Below, piece by piece: positions 16,627 to 24,717 of a stretch of DNA of 64,000 nt (position 1 is its first letter; the number at the start of each line of letters is the position of its first letter). Under the pieces are notes generated by a model that was not told the origin of the DNA, did no database searches, and saw nothing but the letters and a program-made list of their open reading frames with translations. Source of the DNA: Streptomyces pristinaespiralis (GTDB lineage Bacteria; Actinomycetota; Actinomycetes; Streptomycetales; Streptomycetaceae). Made by a program: the position numbers and the translations under genes. The stretch spans positions 62,001 through 126,000 of the forward strand of contig NZ_CP011340.1 of NCBI RefSeq assembly GCF_001278075.1, read 5' to 3'.

Positions 16627-16842
16627 GTGACCGATCGCCGCAACCTCGGCACAGGCCCCGAGACTCCCGCGCACCTCCACGCCGCCCAGGCCGACCTGCT
16701 CGACACACTGCCCGGCGTCCACCTGCCAGATTTGGACGAGCTGCGAGCCCGCGGAACCCTCGGAGTACGCCCCACCGCATCGCTGAGTCCGCGACGGAGC
16801 CTCGGAGCGGGCTGCCCCCAGGACGCGGAGCTCAACCGGTAA
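16627..16842 (+). CDS. Hypothetical 71-aa protein
   Basis: GTG at 16627, reading TDRRNLGTGPETPAHLHAAQ and ending AELNR. GC-rich third positions and a plausible hydrophilic composition support it. It has no clear ribosome binding site, and the ATG overlapping as ATGTG is out of frame. It resembles short streptomycete proteins of the TDRRNLGTGP type, but that is from memory only. Confidence 0.4.
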   Translation: MTDRRNLGTGPETPAHLHAAQADLLDTLPGVHLPDLDELRARGTLGVRPTASLSPRRSLGAGCPQDAELNR

Positions 16843-16949
16843 CCGGATGTCACCAATATTCCGGCGTCGGCACGAGCGGCGCACAGGTTCCTCGGTCACC
16901 TCACAGGAACGCCCCTGCCTGGGGAAACAGGGTCCACACCTCATAGGCG

Positions 16950-17459
16950 TCACAGGGTGCTGGCCGGGTCGATGACGGTTTCCAGGCCGTCGGGCAGCAG
17001 GTCCATCTCCCGGTACCAGTCGCGCAGGTGAGCCTTGGTGACGTGCTGCAGATACTCGGCATCGGGTTTAGTCGCGTGCCGGAGCACCGTCTCCGGGTAG
17101 GGCACGTGGAGGTAGTAGCAGCGGGAGACGCCACTGTGTGCGCGCAGCAGGTCCTGGAGCATTGCGCCGTAGCGGTCGGCGTACAGGATGCCGTCCACGA
17201 CGACGTGGAAGCCGTTGTCCAGGGCGTAGCGGGCGGTCAGGTCGATCAGGCCGATGTTCGCAGCCCCGGGCCGGTCGCGTTCGCGCAGCACGATCCGACG
17301 CAGGTTGTCCTGGCCGACGATCGCGAGGTTGCGGCCGAACTTCTCACGCAGGCCGGCTGCGACGGATGACTTCCCCGAGGCACTGTTGCCGCGGACCACG
17401 ATGAGGCGTGTGTCTTCGGTTCCCACCACGACCGGCACGATAACGGCGGCCATTGACAT
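16950..17459 (-). CDS. P-loop kinase-like protein (AAA_33/zeta-toxin-like fold)
   Basis: 169 residues from ATG at 17459. Walker A GNSASGKSS lies near residue 25, followed by VGQDNLRRIVLRE and a VVVDGILY strand typical of small nucleoside or metabolite kinases. The C-terminal lid region is RHATKPDAEY...HLRDWY. Proteins of this family phosphorylate small molecules or UDP-sugars; the substrate cannot be read from sequence. No antitoxin-like partner is adjacent, so a zeta-type toxin role is not favoured. Confidence 0.75.
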   Translation of the reverse strand: MSMAAVIVPVVVGTEDTRLIVVRGNSASGKSSVAAGLREKFGRNLAIVGQDNLRRIVLRERDRPGAANIGLIDLTARYALDNGFHVVVDGILYADRYGAMLQDLLRAHSGVSRCYYLHVPYPETVLRHATKPDAEYLQHVTKAHLRDWYREMDLLPDGLETVIDPASTL

Positions 17460-17609
17460 GAGCCGCTCTCACTGGGCTGCAAAGTACGTAGGGAGTTCGT
17501 GGAAAGCTTCGTCGCCGAGGACCTTGTGGCGGGCTGGCCGGCCCGGACGCGCCCCGGTCCCCCGACCTGTATCCGTGCGTCGGCTGTCCCTCGCCGTGGG
17601 AGGCGTGCG

Positions 17610-18215
17610 TCAGGGGCGCAGGCCAGTGTGTGCGAGGGCGACCGCGCTGAGGGTGGCGATGGCCTCCTGGTCGCCCCGGCGCCAGGCGTCGGCGAATCCG
17701 CCGGGCGGGGTGGGCAGCTTGACGAGGGCGGCAGGCGAGCCGGTGAGGGCGCGCAGGGCGAGCAGGTCGGCGCCGCCGGGCGCGTCGGCGAGACGGCGGA
17801 CGGTCATGCTGTGGCGGATCCAGAGCAGGCGCGGGGGGAGCCACAGAACCAGGATGAGGAGCACGGGGAGGACGATGAGAGCCGTGGCCGTCACGTCGGC
17901 GACCTGGGCGACGGTCTCCTGGAGCGATGCGCCGGCGTCCGCGAAGCCGGTACTGGCGTCGGCTGCGGACTGGAGCGGCTGCTGCAGAACGTCGCCGATG
18001 AGCGGTACGTCTGACGCCGCGTCCCCGACGTTGCCGAGTTCCTCGGCGAGGCCGTCTCCGGAGCTCTCGACCTTCCGCCCCGGCTCGGCGAGCAGCATGA
18101 TCATGTCGCGGACGAAGAATGCCGCCCACACCGTGAGGGCGATCAGGGCCACGGCGATCAGGTCCACGAGCACCTGGCGGTTCCGGCGTGCGGGGATCTC
18201 GGCGTAGAGGCGCAA
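17610..18215 (-). CDS. Two-helix membrane protein, 201 aa
   Basis: TTG at 18215 chosen because AGGAG lies seven bases upstream; the open frame upstream lacks a better site. Helix 1 LIAVALIALTVWAAFFV, then an extracytoplasmic helical loop of ~75 residues (Asp/Ala/Gly-rich). Helix 2 ATALIVLPVLLILVLWLPP and a cytoplasmic C-terminal domain of ~65 residues follow. This architecture is conserved in Streptomyces as a protein of unknown function. Confidence 0.7.
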   Translation of the reverse strand: MRLYAEIPARRNRQVLVDLIAVALIALTVWAAFFVRDMIMLLAEPGRKVESSGDGLAEELGNVGDAASDVPLIGDVLQQPLQSAADASTGFADAGASLQETVAQVADVTATALIVLPVLLILVLWLPPRLLWIRHSMTVRRLADAPGGADLLALRALTGSPAALVKLPTPPGGFADAWRRGDQEAIATLSAVALAHTGLRP

Positions 18216-18710
18216 CGGCGGGCTCCTGTTCTGTTCAGGACGTCGAGGAGAATCGGCCGTCCCGCCAGCGACTCGGCCGGACGGTCTCGGGGGCGACTCT
18301 TCCACCGCGCTCCCCGGGCAAACGTGCAAGACGCGGACCGTGGCCGGCCCCGGTCGACGACGATCGTTTCGGGCAGGACGACGGGCCTGGCCACCGTGCC
18401 GGCCAGGCGCTCGTCCAGCGGGGCCAACCGCTGGTGAGGCAGCGCGCGGGCGTGATCCATGTGCAGGACCCCGCTCGGGCCCGGTCCTGCGGTGGGAGGG
18501 CCGGGCCCGACGTCTCAGCCGGTCACGGTGTTCCCCTGCGGCCGCATCGCCTTGTTGAGCGTGGGGTTGGTGTCGCTCTTCTTCTCGGTTCCGATCATCG
18601 TCGTGCTGGTGAAGGCGTCGACGAAGTCCGGCTGGGGCGGCGGAGCCGGGGCGGGAGTAGAAGATTCCGTGAGGCGGGAGGCTGTCAGCCTCCGTTCATA
18701 CGATCACGGC
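18216..18710. other. Long intergenic region between divergent genes
   Basis: No supported gene. A minus-strand frame (18521-18680) with a Pro-rich PAPAPPPQPD segment and good codon bias could be the 3' end of a lost gene, but it has no start. A GGAGGCTGTCAGCCTCC hairpin (18678-18694) lies just before the gene at 18711. Confidence 0.35.
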
Positions 18711-19247
18711 ATGTCTGATGCCTTCACCGTCTTGTGGACCCATGACACGTGCCGGGCTCTGCGCAAGGCGGGCCGCGTGGGCGAGCGACCGCCGGTCGCC
18801 TTCAGCGGCATTCATTCCTCCCTGCCCGCGTGGACGGGTGCGCGTGCTGGGGACGAGGTGTACGCGCTGCACGTCAACCGGTGCGAGGTGTTCCTGGTGA
18901 GCCGGCTGCGGGTGATCGACTTGGAGCGGCGCGCCTGCTGTGGCACTCCCCCCGCAACATGGGAAGACCCGGCGTACTCCGGGCACGGCGACTGGTCGAT
19001 GCTCGGTGCCGATGGCTGCGGCGCCGTGGCAGTCCATGTGGACGCGACGCCCGTACGCTTCGATGTGCCGATCCCCGGCGAACTGCTTGCGAGGCCTACC
19101 TGGCGTAACCGCCGAGGACAGACCCGCAGCCTGAAGCACGTGGTGGATGGCCGTCTCGAGCGCTCGGTCAGTCTTCAGGGGTTCTACCGTCTGACCTCCG
19201 AGTCGGCTGACGAGTCGGCCGAAGTCGTCACCAGCGCTCTCTCTTGA
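18711..19247 (+). CDS. Hypothetical protein, 178 aa
   Basis: ATG at 18711 begins MSDAFTVLWTHDTCRALRKA. It has strong coding bias, mixed alpha/beta composition and several cysteines (RACCGTPPATW). No signal peptide, helix or motif is recognised. No good Shine-Dalgarno sequence precedes it, so it may be leaderless. The RLTSESADESAEVVTSALS tail looks flexible. Confidence 0.6.
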   Translation: MSDAFTVLWTHDTCRALRKAGRVGERPPVAFSGIHSSLPAWTGARAGDEVYALHVNRCEVFLVSRLRVIDLERRACCGTPPATWEDPAYSGHGDWSMLGADGCGAVAVHVDATPVRFDVPIPGELLARPTWRNRRGQTRSLKHVVDGRLERSVSLQGFYRLTSESADESAEVVTSALS

Positions 19248-19458
19248 TGCGGACGAGCGTTGGATCACGCCATCCCTCTCGCCAACACTGACCTGTTTTC
19301 CTCGTCAGGCACACGTGAATCGACCGGGGCCGGGCTGCGGTGCCTCCCGATGTGGGGGTTCTGGCACAGATCTTGGGGAGCGGTCGCGGAGGGTTACGGA
19401 AGCACGATCATCTTGCGAGGCAATTCGAAAATTTCGATCTCGCTATGGCGATTGCCCG

Positions 19459-20109
19459 TCAGATCGCGTCGTATCCCACCTCCTCGTAGACCCGGTCCCA
19501 CCAGGTGTCCATCTCGAATGCGGGCGGGTCGAGCTCCCGCAGGCGGTCCCGGATTTCCATCCCGAAGGCGACCCGGGCCTCCCCGGCGGGGTCGTCGTCG
19601 CCTCCGTAGTCGTCCGGCGGCTCCAAGTCGTCGAAGTCGTCGACGTGTTCGCAGCGGTACTCCCAGGCGGCGAGCGCGTCGAGGAAATCGATCATGGATG
19701 AGTTGACGAACCGCTTGGCGGGGTCGACGCCTTCCGCGAGCACCCACACACGGCCCGTCTCGTCGAGGACGTACTCGGGAGCGGGCCATGTATCGGTCAG
19801 TCCGAGACTCCAGAAACGGCCGGCCACACGCGAGAAGGGCGCCGAGCCGGGCACCGGCAGACACATCGTGTCCCCGTGCGGCAGCCCGTACCTGCGGGCC
19901 ACCTCCAACGCCTCCCGTACCGGCGCGGGCCAGTCGGCCACCTCGCGTGCGTCCGCCGTGGGCAGGTCGAGCGTGCCGTTCTGAGCCCAATGGCCGGGGC
20001 GCACCCAGTGAGGGGTGTACCGCCCCGAGCCGTTCTCCTCGGCCACCTGGTGGGCTCCCCTCCGGACGCCTGTTTCGAGCTGTGGAACCATCCCACACAC
20101 AGCGTCCAT
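19459..20109 (-). CDS. SUKH-4 family protein
   Basis: 216 residues if ATG 20109 is used; ATG 20091 would give 210 and is almost as likely. Hallmarks: RVAGRFWSLGLTD, YVLDETGRVWVLAEG, FVNSSMIDFLDALAAW and a C-terminal acidic segment ending in WWDRVYEEVGYDAI. SUKH-4 members are immunity proteins for polymorphic toxins or housekeeping partners encoded beside nucleic-acid deaminases in Streptomyces. No toxin gene is adjacent. It is transcribed divergently from the propeller-like gene, and the two 5' ends nearly touch. Confidence 0.75.
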   Translation of the reverse strand: MDAVCGMVPQLETGVRRGAHQVAEENGSGRYTPHWVRPGHWAQNGTLDLPTADAREVADWPAPVREALEVARRYGLPHGDTMCLPVPGSAPFSRVAGRFWSLGLTDTWPAPEYVLDETGRVWVLAEGVDPAKRFVNSSMIDFLDALAAWEYRCEHVDDFDDLEPPDDYGGDDDPAGEARVAFGMEIRDRLRELDPPAFEMDTWWDRVYEEVGYDAI

Positions 20110-20116
20110 GCCGTCC

Positions 20117-21208
20117 GTGGGGGTCCAGTTCCGTGCCTGTCTCCGCCCGTCTCCTCGCCACCCTCCCCGCACTGCTGAGCCCTGCGTCGGCGGACGCCCC
20201 GCACTGCTGAGCCCTGCGTCGGCGGACGCCCCGCACGTGCTGTGCGGGCCCGGCCACCGGCTTCTGGTGCAGCGCGGCGACACCGAGGTAGCCGTCCGCG
20301 ACCTGGACCAAAACGGGCCGGAGGTCCGCTTCCCCGCGCCGTGGCCACGTGGATTCGGCTCGGTGACGGTCTCTCCGGCGGGGGACGTGGCCGTGTTCGC
20401 CGGCGTGCACGCGCTGCGGGCAGTGGACCGTGCGGGTGCCGTGCTGTGGGAGGTCCGGCATGGCTGCTGGTCCTCCACCGTGTGCGCAGAGCCCCACACC
20501 TCCTTCGTCGAATACGCCGACGACCGCAACCACCGCTACGCCGACCACGGTTCGGCTGCTTTCTCCCCCGACGGCAAGCTCCTCTGGGCGCACGTCCGCA
20601 GCGACTCGGGGGAAGACCTGGAGGAGTGGCTGGTCCTGGACCCCGCCGACGGCACGGTCCTGGGCCGGGTCGGGACGGGGACGGTAGGGTCTTCGTTCCC
20701 CACCCCCCACCCAGACCCCGCGTACATGGGCCTGACCGTCGGCGAGGGTGACGAGGACTCACCCGCCTTGTGGGGGCGCTGGGACGGCCGGACGCTCTCC
20801 GTACGGCGACTCGACGAGCAGGTGCTCCTCGCCGTGAGCCCGTCCGGCCGCCACCTCCTGGCCACGGATCCGGGGCAGTGGTGCCTCTACCTCCTCCAGA
20901 AGGAGGACGGCGAGGAGCTGCGGCGACTCGCCGCCGCGGACGCGGTACCGCCGCCCTCGGGCGACGACCACGCGCGCTGGGACTACGAGGCGGCCTTCCC
21001 TCACGACGACGCCGCTGTCGTGGGCACCGGGTACGACATGGGCGACCCCCGCCACTGGCTCGTCGACCCAGCCACCATGACGCTGCGCGGCCGGATCGCC
21101 TACCCCTTCCCCGTCCACGGGAGCGCTCGTGGGGCGGGCCACGGCACCTGGTACACGGTCTCCCAGGACCAGACGCTCCTCTACCTGTGGCGGCTCGACG
21201 GGCGTTGA
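20117..21208 (+). CDS. Beta-propeller (WD40-like) protein with 5' end disturbed by a 32-bp duplication
   Basis: The body from about 20236 to 21208 (~320 residues) shows repeated strand-turn units such as SVTVSPAGDVAVFAGVHALR, AAFSPDGKLLWAHVRS, LLAVSPSGRHLLATDPG and WYTVSQDQTLLYLWRLDGR. These fit a seven-bladed-propeller type. With one copy of the duplicated 32 bp removed, GTG 20133 would read in frame through PVSARLLATLPALLSPASAD into the body. As it stands that start meets TGA at 20208. GTG 20117 stays open (363 aa) but gives an unnatural N-terminus. Probably impaired or restarted; unknown partner. Confidence 0.6.
   Translation: MGVQFRACLRPSPRHPPRTAEPCVGGRPALLSPASADAPHVLCGPGHRLLVQRGDTEVAVRDLDQNGPEVRFPAPWPRGFGSVTVSPAGDVAVFAGVHALRAVDRAGAVLWEVRHGCWSSTVCAEPHTSFVEYADDRNHRYADHGSAAFSPDGKLLWAHVRSDSGEDLEEWLVLDPADGTVLGRVGTGTVGSSFPTPHPDPAYMGLTVGEGDEDSPALWGRWDGRTLSVRRLDEQVLLAVSPSGRHLLATDPGQWCLYLLQKEDGEELRRLAAADAVPPPSGDDHARWDYEAAFPHDDAAVVGTGYDMGDPRHWLVDPATMTLRGRIAYPFPVHGSARGAGHGTWYTVSQDQTLLYLWRLDGR
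20165..20236. repeat. 32-bp tandem duplication (2.25 copies)
   Basis: The unit beginning CCCCGCACTGCTGAGC recurs at 20165, 20197 and partially at 20229 without mismatch. The length is not a multiple of three, so it shifts the frame of the propeller gene. Confidence 0.9.
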
Positions 21209-21313
21209 ACCCGCACACCCGGACATGTCGTGGTGCGCACGGTATGACGACACGCCGACATGGTCACTCCAACGTCCAGGAACCCGACCCCGCGGTCGAG
21301 TGGAGACCACCAG

Positions 21314-21508
21314 ATGAGCAGTTCAGCCATACTTGGCGTGATCTGCTTGGTGGTGATGGCCGCAAACTCGCGCGCAACGTCGCGGGTGAGGCAACTTCAG
21401 CGGACCGCGACGGCGCAAGCGGGGGGCCGGCTGCATCCCCGGCTCACCCGCCGGGCGGCATGGGGCGATCACGAAGGACCGCTGCCGATCATCGAGGGCA
21501 CACCGTGA
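21314..21508 (+). CDS. Small membrane-anchored protein, 3' half replaced by transposase sequence
   Basis: ATG at 21314 with GGAG ahead. An N-terminal hydrophobic helix (SSSAILGVICLVVMAANS) is followed by a basic stretch RATSRVRQLQR. From about residue 33 on, the sequence (RLHPRLTRRAAW, PLPIIEGT) belongs to a DDE transposase and not to this protein. The result is a chimera of 64 aa, probably non-functional beyond its membrane helix. Confidence 0.45.
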   Translation: MSSSAILGVICLVVMAANSRATSRVRQLQRTATAQAGGRLHPRLTRRAAWGDHEGPLPIIEGTP

Positions 21509-21725
21509 TCCGCCTGTCGGTCGAGAAACTGCCCAGCGGCGGCGTGAATGAGCCTGTCTGGCTGTGGTGGTCGGGCACCGGCGCCGATCCTCAGGACGCG
21601 TCGACCGCTGTTGGCAGGCGTTCCTTCGCCGGTTCGACGTGGAGCGCACCTTTCGACTCTCAAGCAGACTCTCGGGTACTCATCCTGGGTCGTCACAGGG
21701 AAAGCTCAGCCATTTCCCGCCGATG
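21410..21725 (+). pseudogene. C-terminal remnant of a DDE transposase (IS701-like), at least three frameshifts
   Basis: Consecutive pieces in successive frames: RLHPRLTRRAAWGDHEGPLP, VIRLSVEKLPSGGVNEPVWL followed by WWSGTG, then VDRCWQAFLRRFDVERTFRL, then LKQTLGYSSW. This order matches the C-terminal part of the actinomycete transposases that carry RCWQAFLRRFDIEHTFRL-type motifs. No inverted repeats were found, so the ends are eroded. Confidence 0.7.
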
Positions 21726-21957
21726 ATCGAGCAGCCGGAGCCGACCATCTGGCGCCTCGAGCTGGTGGCATCCCGCCCGCCTGGTCCCTCGGCCGCCGGG
21801 CGGACCCCGAGGCGGAAGTGTGCAGCAGATGTCCTTGCCGGCCAGGGATGACGTCGGGGGTGTGGTCATACGGCAGCGAGTGGAGCCTGCCGCCGGGGGA
21901 CGGTGTTCCTGCTTGGCGTCTACCGGCGGGCGGTGGCCGGCCGGAAGGCGGTCCTCC

Positions 21958-22170
21958 TCATGACGGGCTCTCTCCGCCCCCGTCGCCCATGGAGAATGTC
22001 TGACCCGATGCTCCACCGGCGTGGTCGGCCGGGCCGACGGGCGTCTGCCAGTGACTGTTACTGCCATGGTCGCGCTCGCGCCGCACGTCGATGGCCCACT
22101 GGATCACGCCATAGAGCACAATAACCGCCGCGAAACCGCTGATTGCGACCCACAATTCCACTGGTGCCAC
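21958..22170 (-). CDS. Single-pass membrane protein, 70 aa
   Basis: GTG at 22170. Helix LWVAISGFAAVIVLYGVIQW near the N-terminus, then IDVRRERDHGSN and a Gly/Ser-rich tail. The ribosome binding site GAGACGAG is immediately upstream. A second in-frame GTG (22161) is possible. Typical of short streptomycete membrane proteins; unknown function. Confidence 0.6.
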   Translation of the reverse strand: MAPVELWVAISGFAAVIVLYGVIQWAIDVRRERDHGSNSHWQTPVGPADHAGGASGQTFSMGDGGGESPS

Positions 22171-22362
22171 CTCGTCTCAGCCCTCAGGGGCCTGCGGACA
22201 ACCGCAGGCTCATTGCTTGGTTCGAAGTCAGCGTCCCCCGCATGCCACCGTGTGACGGCGCATTTGAGGAAGCTCAGAGGTGCTCTCCAAGGAGTCCGTG
22301 TGCGGACCGACCAGTCCGGTCAGCTCGTCCGGGGAGCGAACGAGCGCCGGCGGAACAGGCTC

Positions 22363-22390
22363 TTGACCTCAAGTTCGGATGAGGTACGAC
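22363..22390 (+). promoter_or_regulatory. Candidate promoter of the ABM-like gene
   Basis: TTGACC (22363-22368), 16-bp spacer, TACGAC (22385-22390). Transcription would begin at about 22397-22400, giving a leaderless message from ATG 22400. Confidence 0.45.
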
Positions 22391-22399
22391 ACTCGGGGT

Positions 22400-22801
22400 A
22401 TGGAGATCACAAACAGTGGCACCATTCTTTTCCGCAACACCATGCGCATCACCGACGGCCGGCTCGACGGCTTTCGGCACGCCATCGCGCGCGCGGTGGC
22501 ATTTGCTCAAGAGAACGGCCCCCAGCTCATGGTGGAGGTCTTCGTCGATGAGGAGCGGATGCTGGCGTACAGCTTCCAGCTCTACCGGGACTCCGATTCC
22601 ATCCGCACCCACTGGCGGCTGTCTGACCCGTACATCCGGGAGGTTATGGAGCACTGCACCGTGCAGCACTTCGAGGTATTCGGCCATCCGGACGCGGACA
22701 TCGTGGCGGCTCTCAAGACTCCCGACGGCGGCTCGTTCCCCTTCTCCGTCTCGCCCCGCCTCGCCGGCTTCAACCGCTTTGAGAAACCTGGAGAATCCTG
22801 A
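22400..22801 (+). CDS. Antibiotic-biosynthesis-monooxygenase-like (dimeric alpha-beta barrel) protein
   Basis: 133 residues from ATG 22400, preferred over ATG 22379 because it sits at the predicted transcription start. Pattern: TILFRNTMRITDGRLDGFRH, a helix, MVEVFVDEERMLAYSFQLYRDSDSIRTHW and AALKTPDGGSFPF. This is the short ferredoxin-like strand-helix order of ABM/ClpD-type domains that act as dimers. No catalytic assignment is possible. The family call rests on pattern only. Confidence 0.6.
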   Translation: MEITNSGTILFRNTMRITDGRLDGFRHAIARAVAFAQENGPQLMVEVFVDEERMLAYSFQLYRDSDSIRTHWRLSDPYIREVMEHCTVQHFEVFGHPDADIVAALKTPDGGSFPFSVSPRLAGFNRFEKPGES

Positions 22802-23035
22802 CGGGGTGAAACGGCCCTCGGTGGGGGTCGCGAGTTGATGTCCGTTTCTGGGGACGGGTGAGGCCGCGGTTGTGTGAGTTTCAGCTGCCGGTCGGGCTCG
22901 AAGGTCTCTACGCCCTTGAGTGGTTCGGTGAGCTGGATCGCGTGCGCGCCCGCGCGGGCTTGATGTGCTTGCGGGTGAGCTCCTGGGCATGCAGGAGCCG
23001 GGCTCCACGGGGCCGGAGGGGGCATGGCTGTGGGG
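22802..23035. other. Convergent intergenic region
   Basis: Between the ABM-like gene (+) and the DinB gene (-). No gene and no perfect hairpin seen. Confidence 0.3.
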
Positions 23036-23587
23036 TCATAGGCCGGCCGCTCCGTCGATGCGTTCGCGGAGCAGGTCGGCGTGGCCGTTGTGGCGGGCGT
23101 ACTCCTCGATCATGTGGATGAGTACCCAGCGCAGCGACACCGTGCCGCGCCAGGGGTCCTCTCCTTCGACGTCCAGGTCGGGGGCCTCGGTGACGAACCG
23201 TTCGGCGAAGGCCACCTCGGTCCGCCATGTCTCCCACGCCGCGGCGACCGTCCCGGGATCGTCCGTGGCGCCGTCGAAGTCTCCGTCGGGGTCCGCGGGC
23301 GAGGAGAAGAGGGCCGGTGCGTCGTGGGCGGCAAGGACCCGCCGGAACCAGCGGCGTTCGACGTCGGCGAGGTGCCGGACCAGGCCGAGGAGCGAGAGCG
23401 TGGAGGGCTCCACGGACCGCAGGGACACCTCCGGTCCCAGGCCGGAGCACTTCAACTGCAGCGTGGCGCGCTGGGCGCCGAGGACATCGACGAGCATCAG
23501 TCGTTCGTCGCCGGTCGTCGGGCCGGTGAACCGGCGATCGTTGTCGGCGCCGCCGAACAGTTCTGCTCTTCTGGTGGGATCGCTCAT
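23036..23587 (-). CDS. DinB-family (DUF664) protein
   Basis: 183 residues from ATG 23587 with GGAGAC and GGCGGAC upstream. Four-helix DinB layout with the metal-ligand histidines in LLGLVRHLADVERRWFRR and WVLIHMIEEYARHNGHADLL. The family includes mycothiol- and bacillithiol-dependent transferases. In actinobacteria the C-terminal RHNGHADLLRE pattern is common to the putative mycothiol transferases. Cytoplasmic. Alone in its transcription unit or with the 62-aa gene upstream (83-bp gap). Confidence 0.8.
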   Translation of the reverse strand: MSDPTRRAELFGGADNDRRFTGPTTGDERLMLVDVLGAQRATLQLKCSGLGPEVSLRSVEPSTLSLLGLVRHLADVERRWFRRVLAAHDAPALFSSPADPDGDFDGATDDPGTVAAAWETWRTEVAFAERFVTEAPDLDVEGEDPWRGTVSLRWVLIHMIEEYARHNGHADLLRERIDGAAGL

Positions 23588-23669
23588 GTCCGCCCGTCTC
23601 CGTTCGCGCTGCTCGTGCTGTGCGGCCGTGGCTGCCACGGTCGTTTCGTTGGGGAGGGGTGAACGCCCG

Positions 23670-23858
23670 TCAGGGTTTCACCGCGTGGAGCACCCGCATC
23701 CCCGTGGAGTCTGCGGCGTCGTGGCGGGCCTCCAGTCCCGCCGTCCGGCACTGTGCGACCAGCCAGGAGGACGCGAGCCGCAGCTTGGGGTAGCTGTGGC
23801 GCTCGGCGAGGAGCCGGTCGTAGTGGTGGGCGCTGGTGTCCCCTGCGGCGCGGGTCAT
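23670..23858 (-). CDS. Small hypothetical protein, 62 aa
   Basis: ATG at 23858 with GAAGGAG at optimal spacing. Sequence features: YDRLLAERHSYPKLRLASSW, LVAQCRTAGLEARHDAADS and a VLHAVKP end. Helical, no membrane segment. It is located between the DinB gene and a membrane protein on the same strand, probably one operon. Unknown function. Confidence 0.6.
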   Translation of the reverse strand: MTRAAGDTSAHHYDRLLAERHSYPKLRLASSWLVAQCRTAGLEARHDAADSTGMRVLHAVKP

Positions 23859-23897
23859 GGTGTGCTCCTTCGGGTTCGTGTGCCGAGACGCCGGCCC

Positions 23898-24491
23898 TCA
23901 TGCCGTCGCGGGTCTTCTCCGGGCGGTGGAACGGCGCTTCCAGTAGGCGACGGTCAGCACGGCCAGCAGTGGCCCCCACAGGGTCAGCGGCGCGTAGCAG
24001 ATATAGAACCAGGCGGATTCCCAGCCGCCGGCCCGGCTGGGGAAGTCGGCCGGCTGGTCGCCGCCTCGGATGGTGGTGCCCCTGATTTCGGAGACGGTGA
24101 ACAGGAGGGTGAACAGGAGGGTGAGGATCACGGCCCCGGTGGCAGCGGGGAGGGCCGCTGCTGTCCGCGGGACCCGGCGGCCGCGCAGGACCGGGATCCA
24201 GCGCGGGAACACCTCGCCCCAGCGGGCGATCAGGCCGATCGCGGTGAACGCGAAGGCTTCGGACAGGATCGACAGGGAGACGACGTACGCCCGTTCGCCG
24301 GGTCCGGGACCGCCGTCGAACGCGGCCGGGAGTCGCCAGATGCTGGAGGGAAGGACGGCCAACGGAACGGCGTAGGCGAGGAGTTGGATGCGCCGTGACA
24401 CTCCGGCTACGGGCTCGTGGGCGGTCCGCCATGTGGCGTGGAATCGTCCGAGGGGCGGTGGCGGTTTGTCGGCGTGCAGGAGTCGTGGCAT
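23898..24491 (-). CDS. Four-helix membrane protein, 197 aa
   Basis: ATG at 24491, GCGAGGACC upstream. Hydrophobic segments: LLAYAVPLAVLPSSIWRL, VSLSILSEAFAFTAIGLIAR, ALPAATGAVILTLLFTLLFTV and WFYICYAPLTLWGPLLAVLTVAYW, ending in a basic tail. It resembles DUF-type actinobacterial membrane proteins with no known activity. It appears to head the operon with the 62-aa and DinB genes. Confidence 0.7.
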   Translation of the reverse strand: MPRLLHADKPPPPLGRFHATWRTAHEPVAGVSRRIQLLAYAVPLAVLPSSIWRLPAAFDGGPGPGERAYVVSLSILSEAFAFTAIGLIARWGEVFPRWIPVLRGRRVPRTAAALPAATGAVILTLLFTLLFTVSEIRGTTIRGGDQPADFPSRAGGWESAWFYICYAPLTLWGPLLAVLTVAYWKRRSTARRRPATA

Positions 24492-24717
24492 GTGCGGTCC
24501 TCGCTTGGGTGGCCTGCTGTTCGGCCCGTTGGGTCATGAAGATCCCAGTCAGGTGGGCCTGTGAGGATCGTGCTGGGGGCTGAACGCGCTCCGCTTGACG
24601 GCCGGCGCAGTGGTGCGACCGGAGGATGACCGTGCAGCGGAACGCGGTTGGTGTGCCGTCCGGTGGATCGCGGGGTCCGCCGCAGCCGGTGTCGGTGCCG
24701 CGTGCCACGATCTGCCC

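Noticed and set aside
16950..17459. Zeta-toxin of a toxin-antitoxin pair
   Set aside because: Walker A fits, but there is no small epsilon-like gene upstream or downstream.
18459..18710. Plus-strand frame with a hydrophobic stretch (ALLSVGLVSLFFSVPIIVVL)
   Set aside because: It uses rare TTG leucine codons, and the minus-strand frame over the same DNA has better codon bias; no ribosome binding site.
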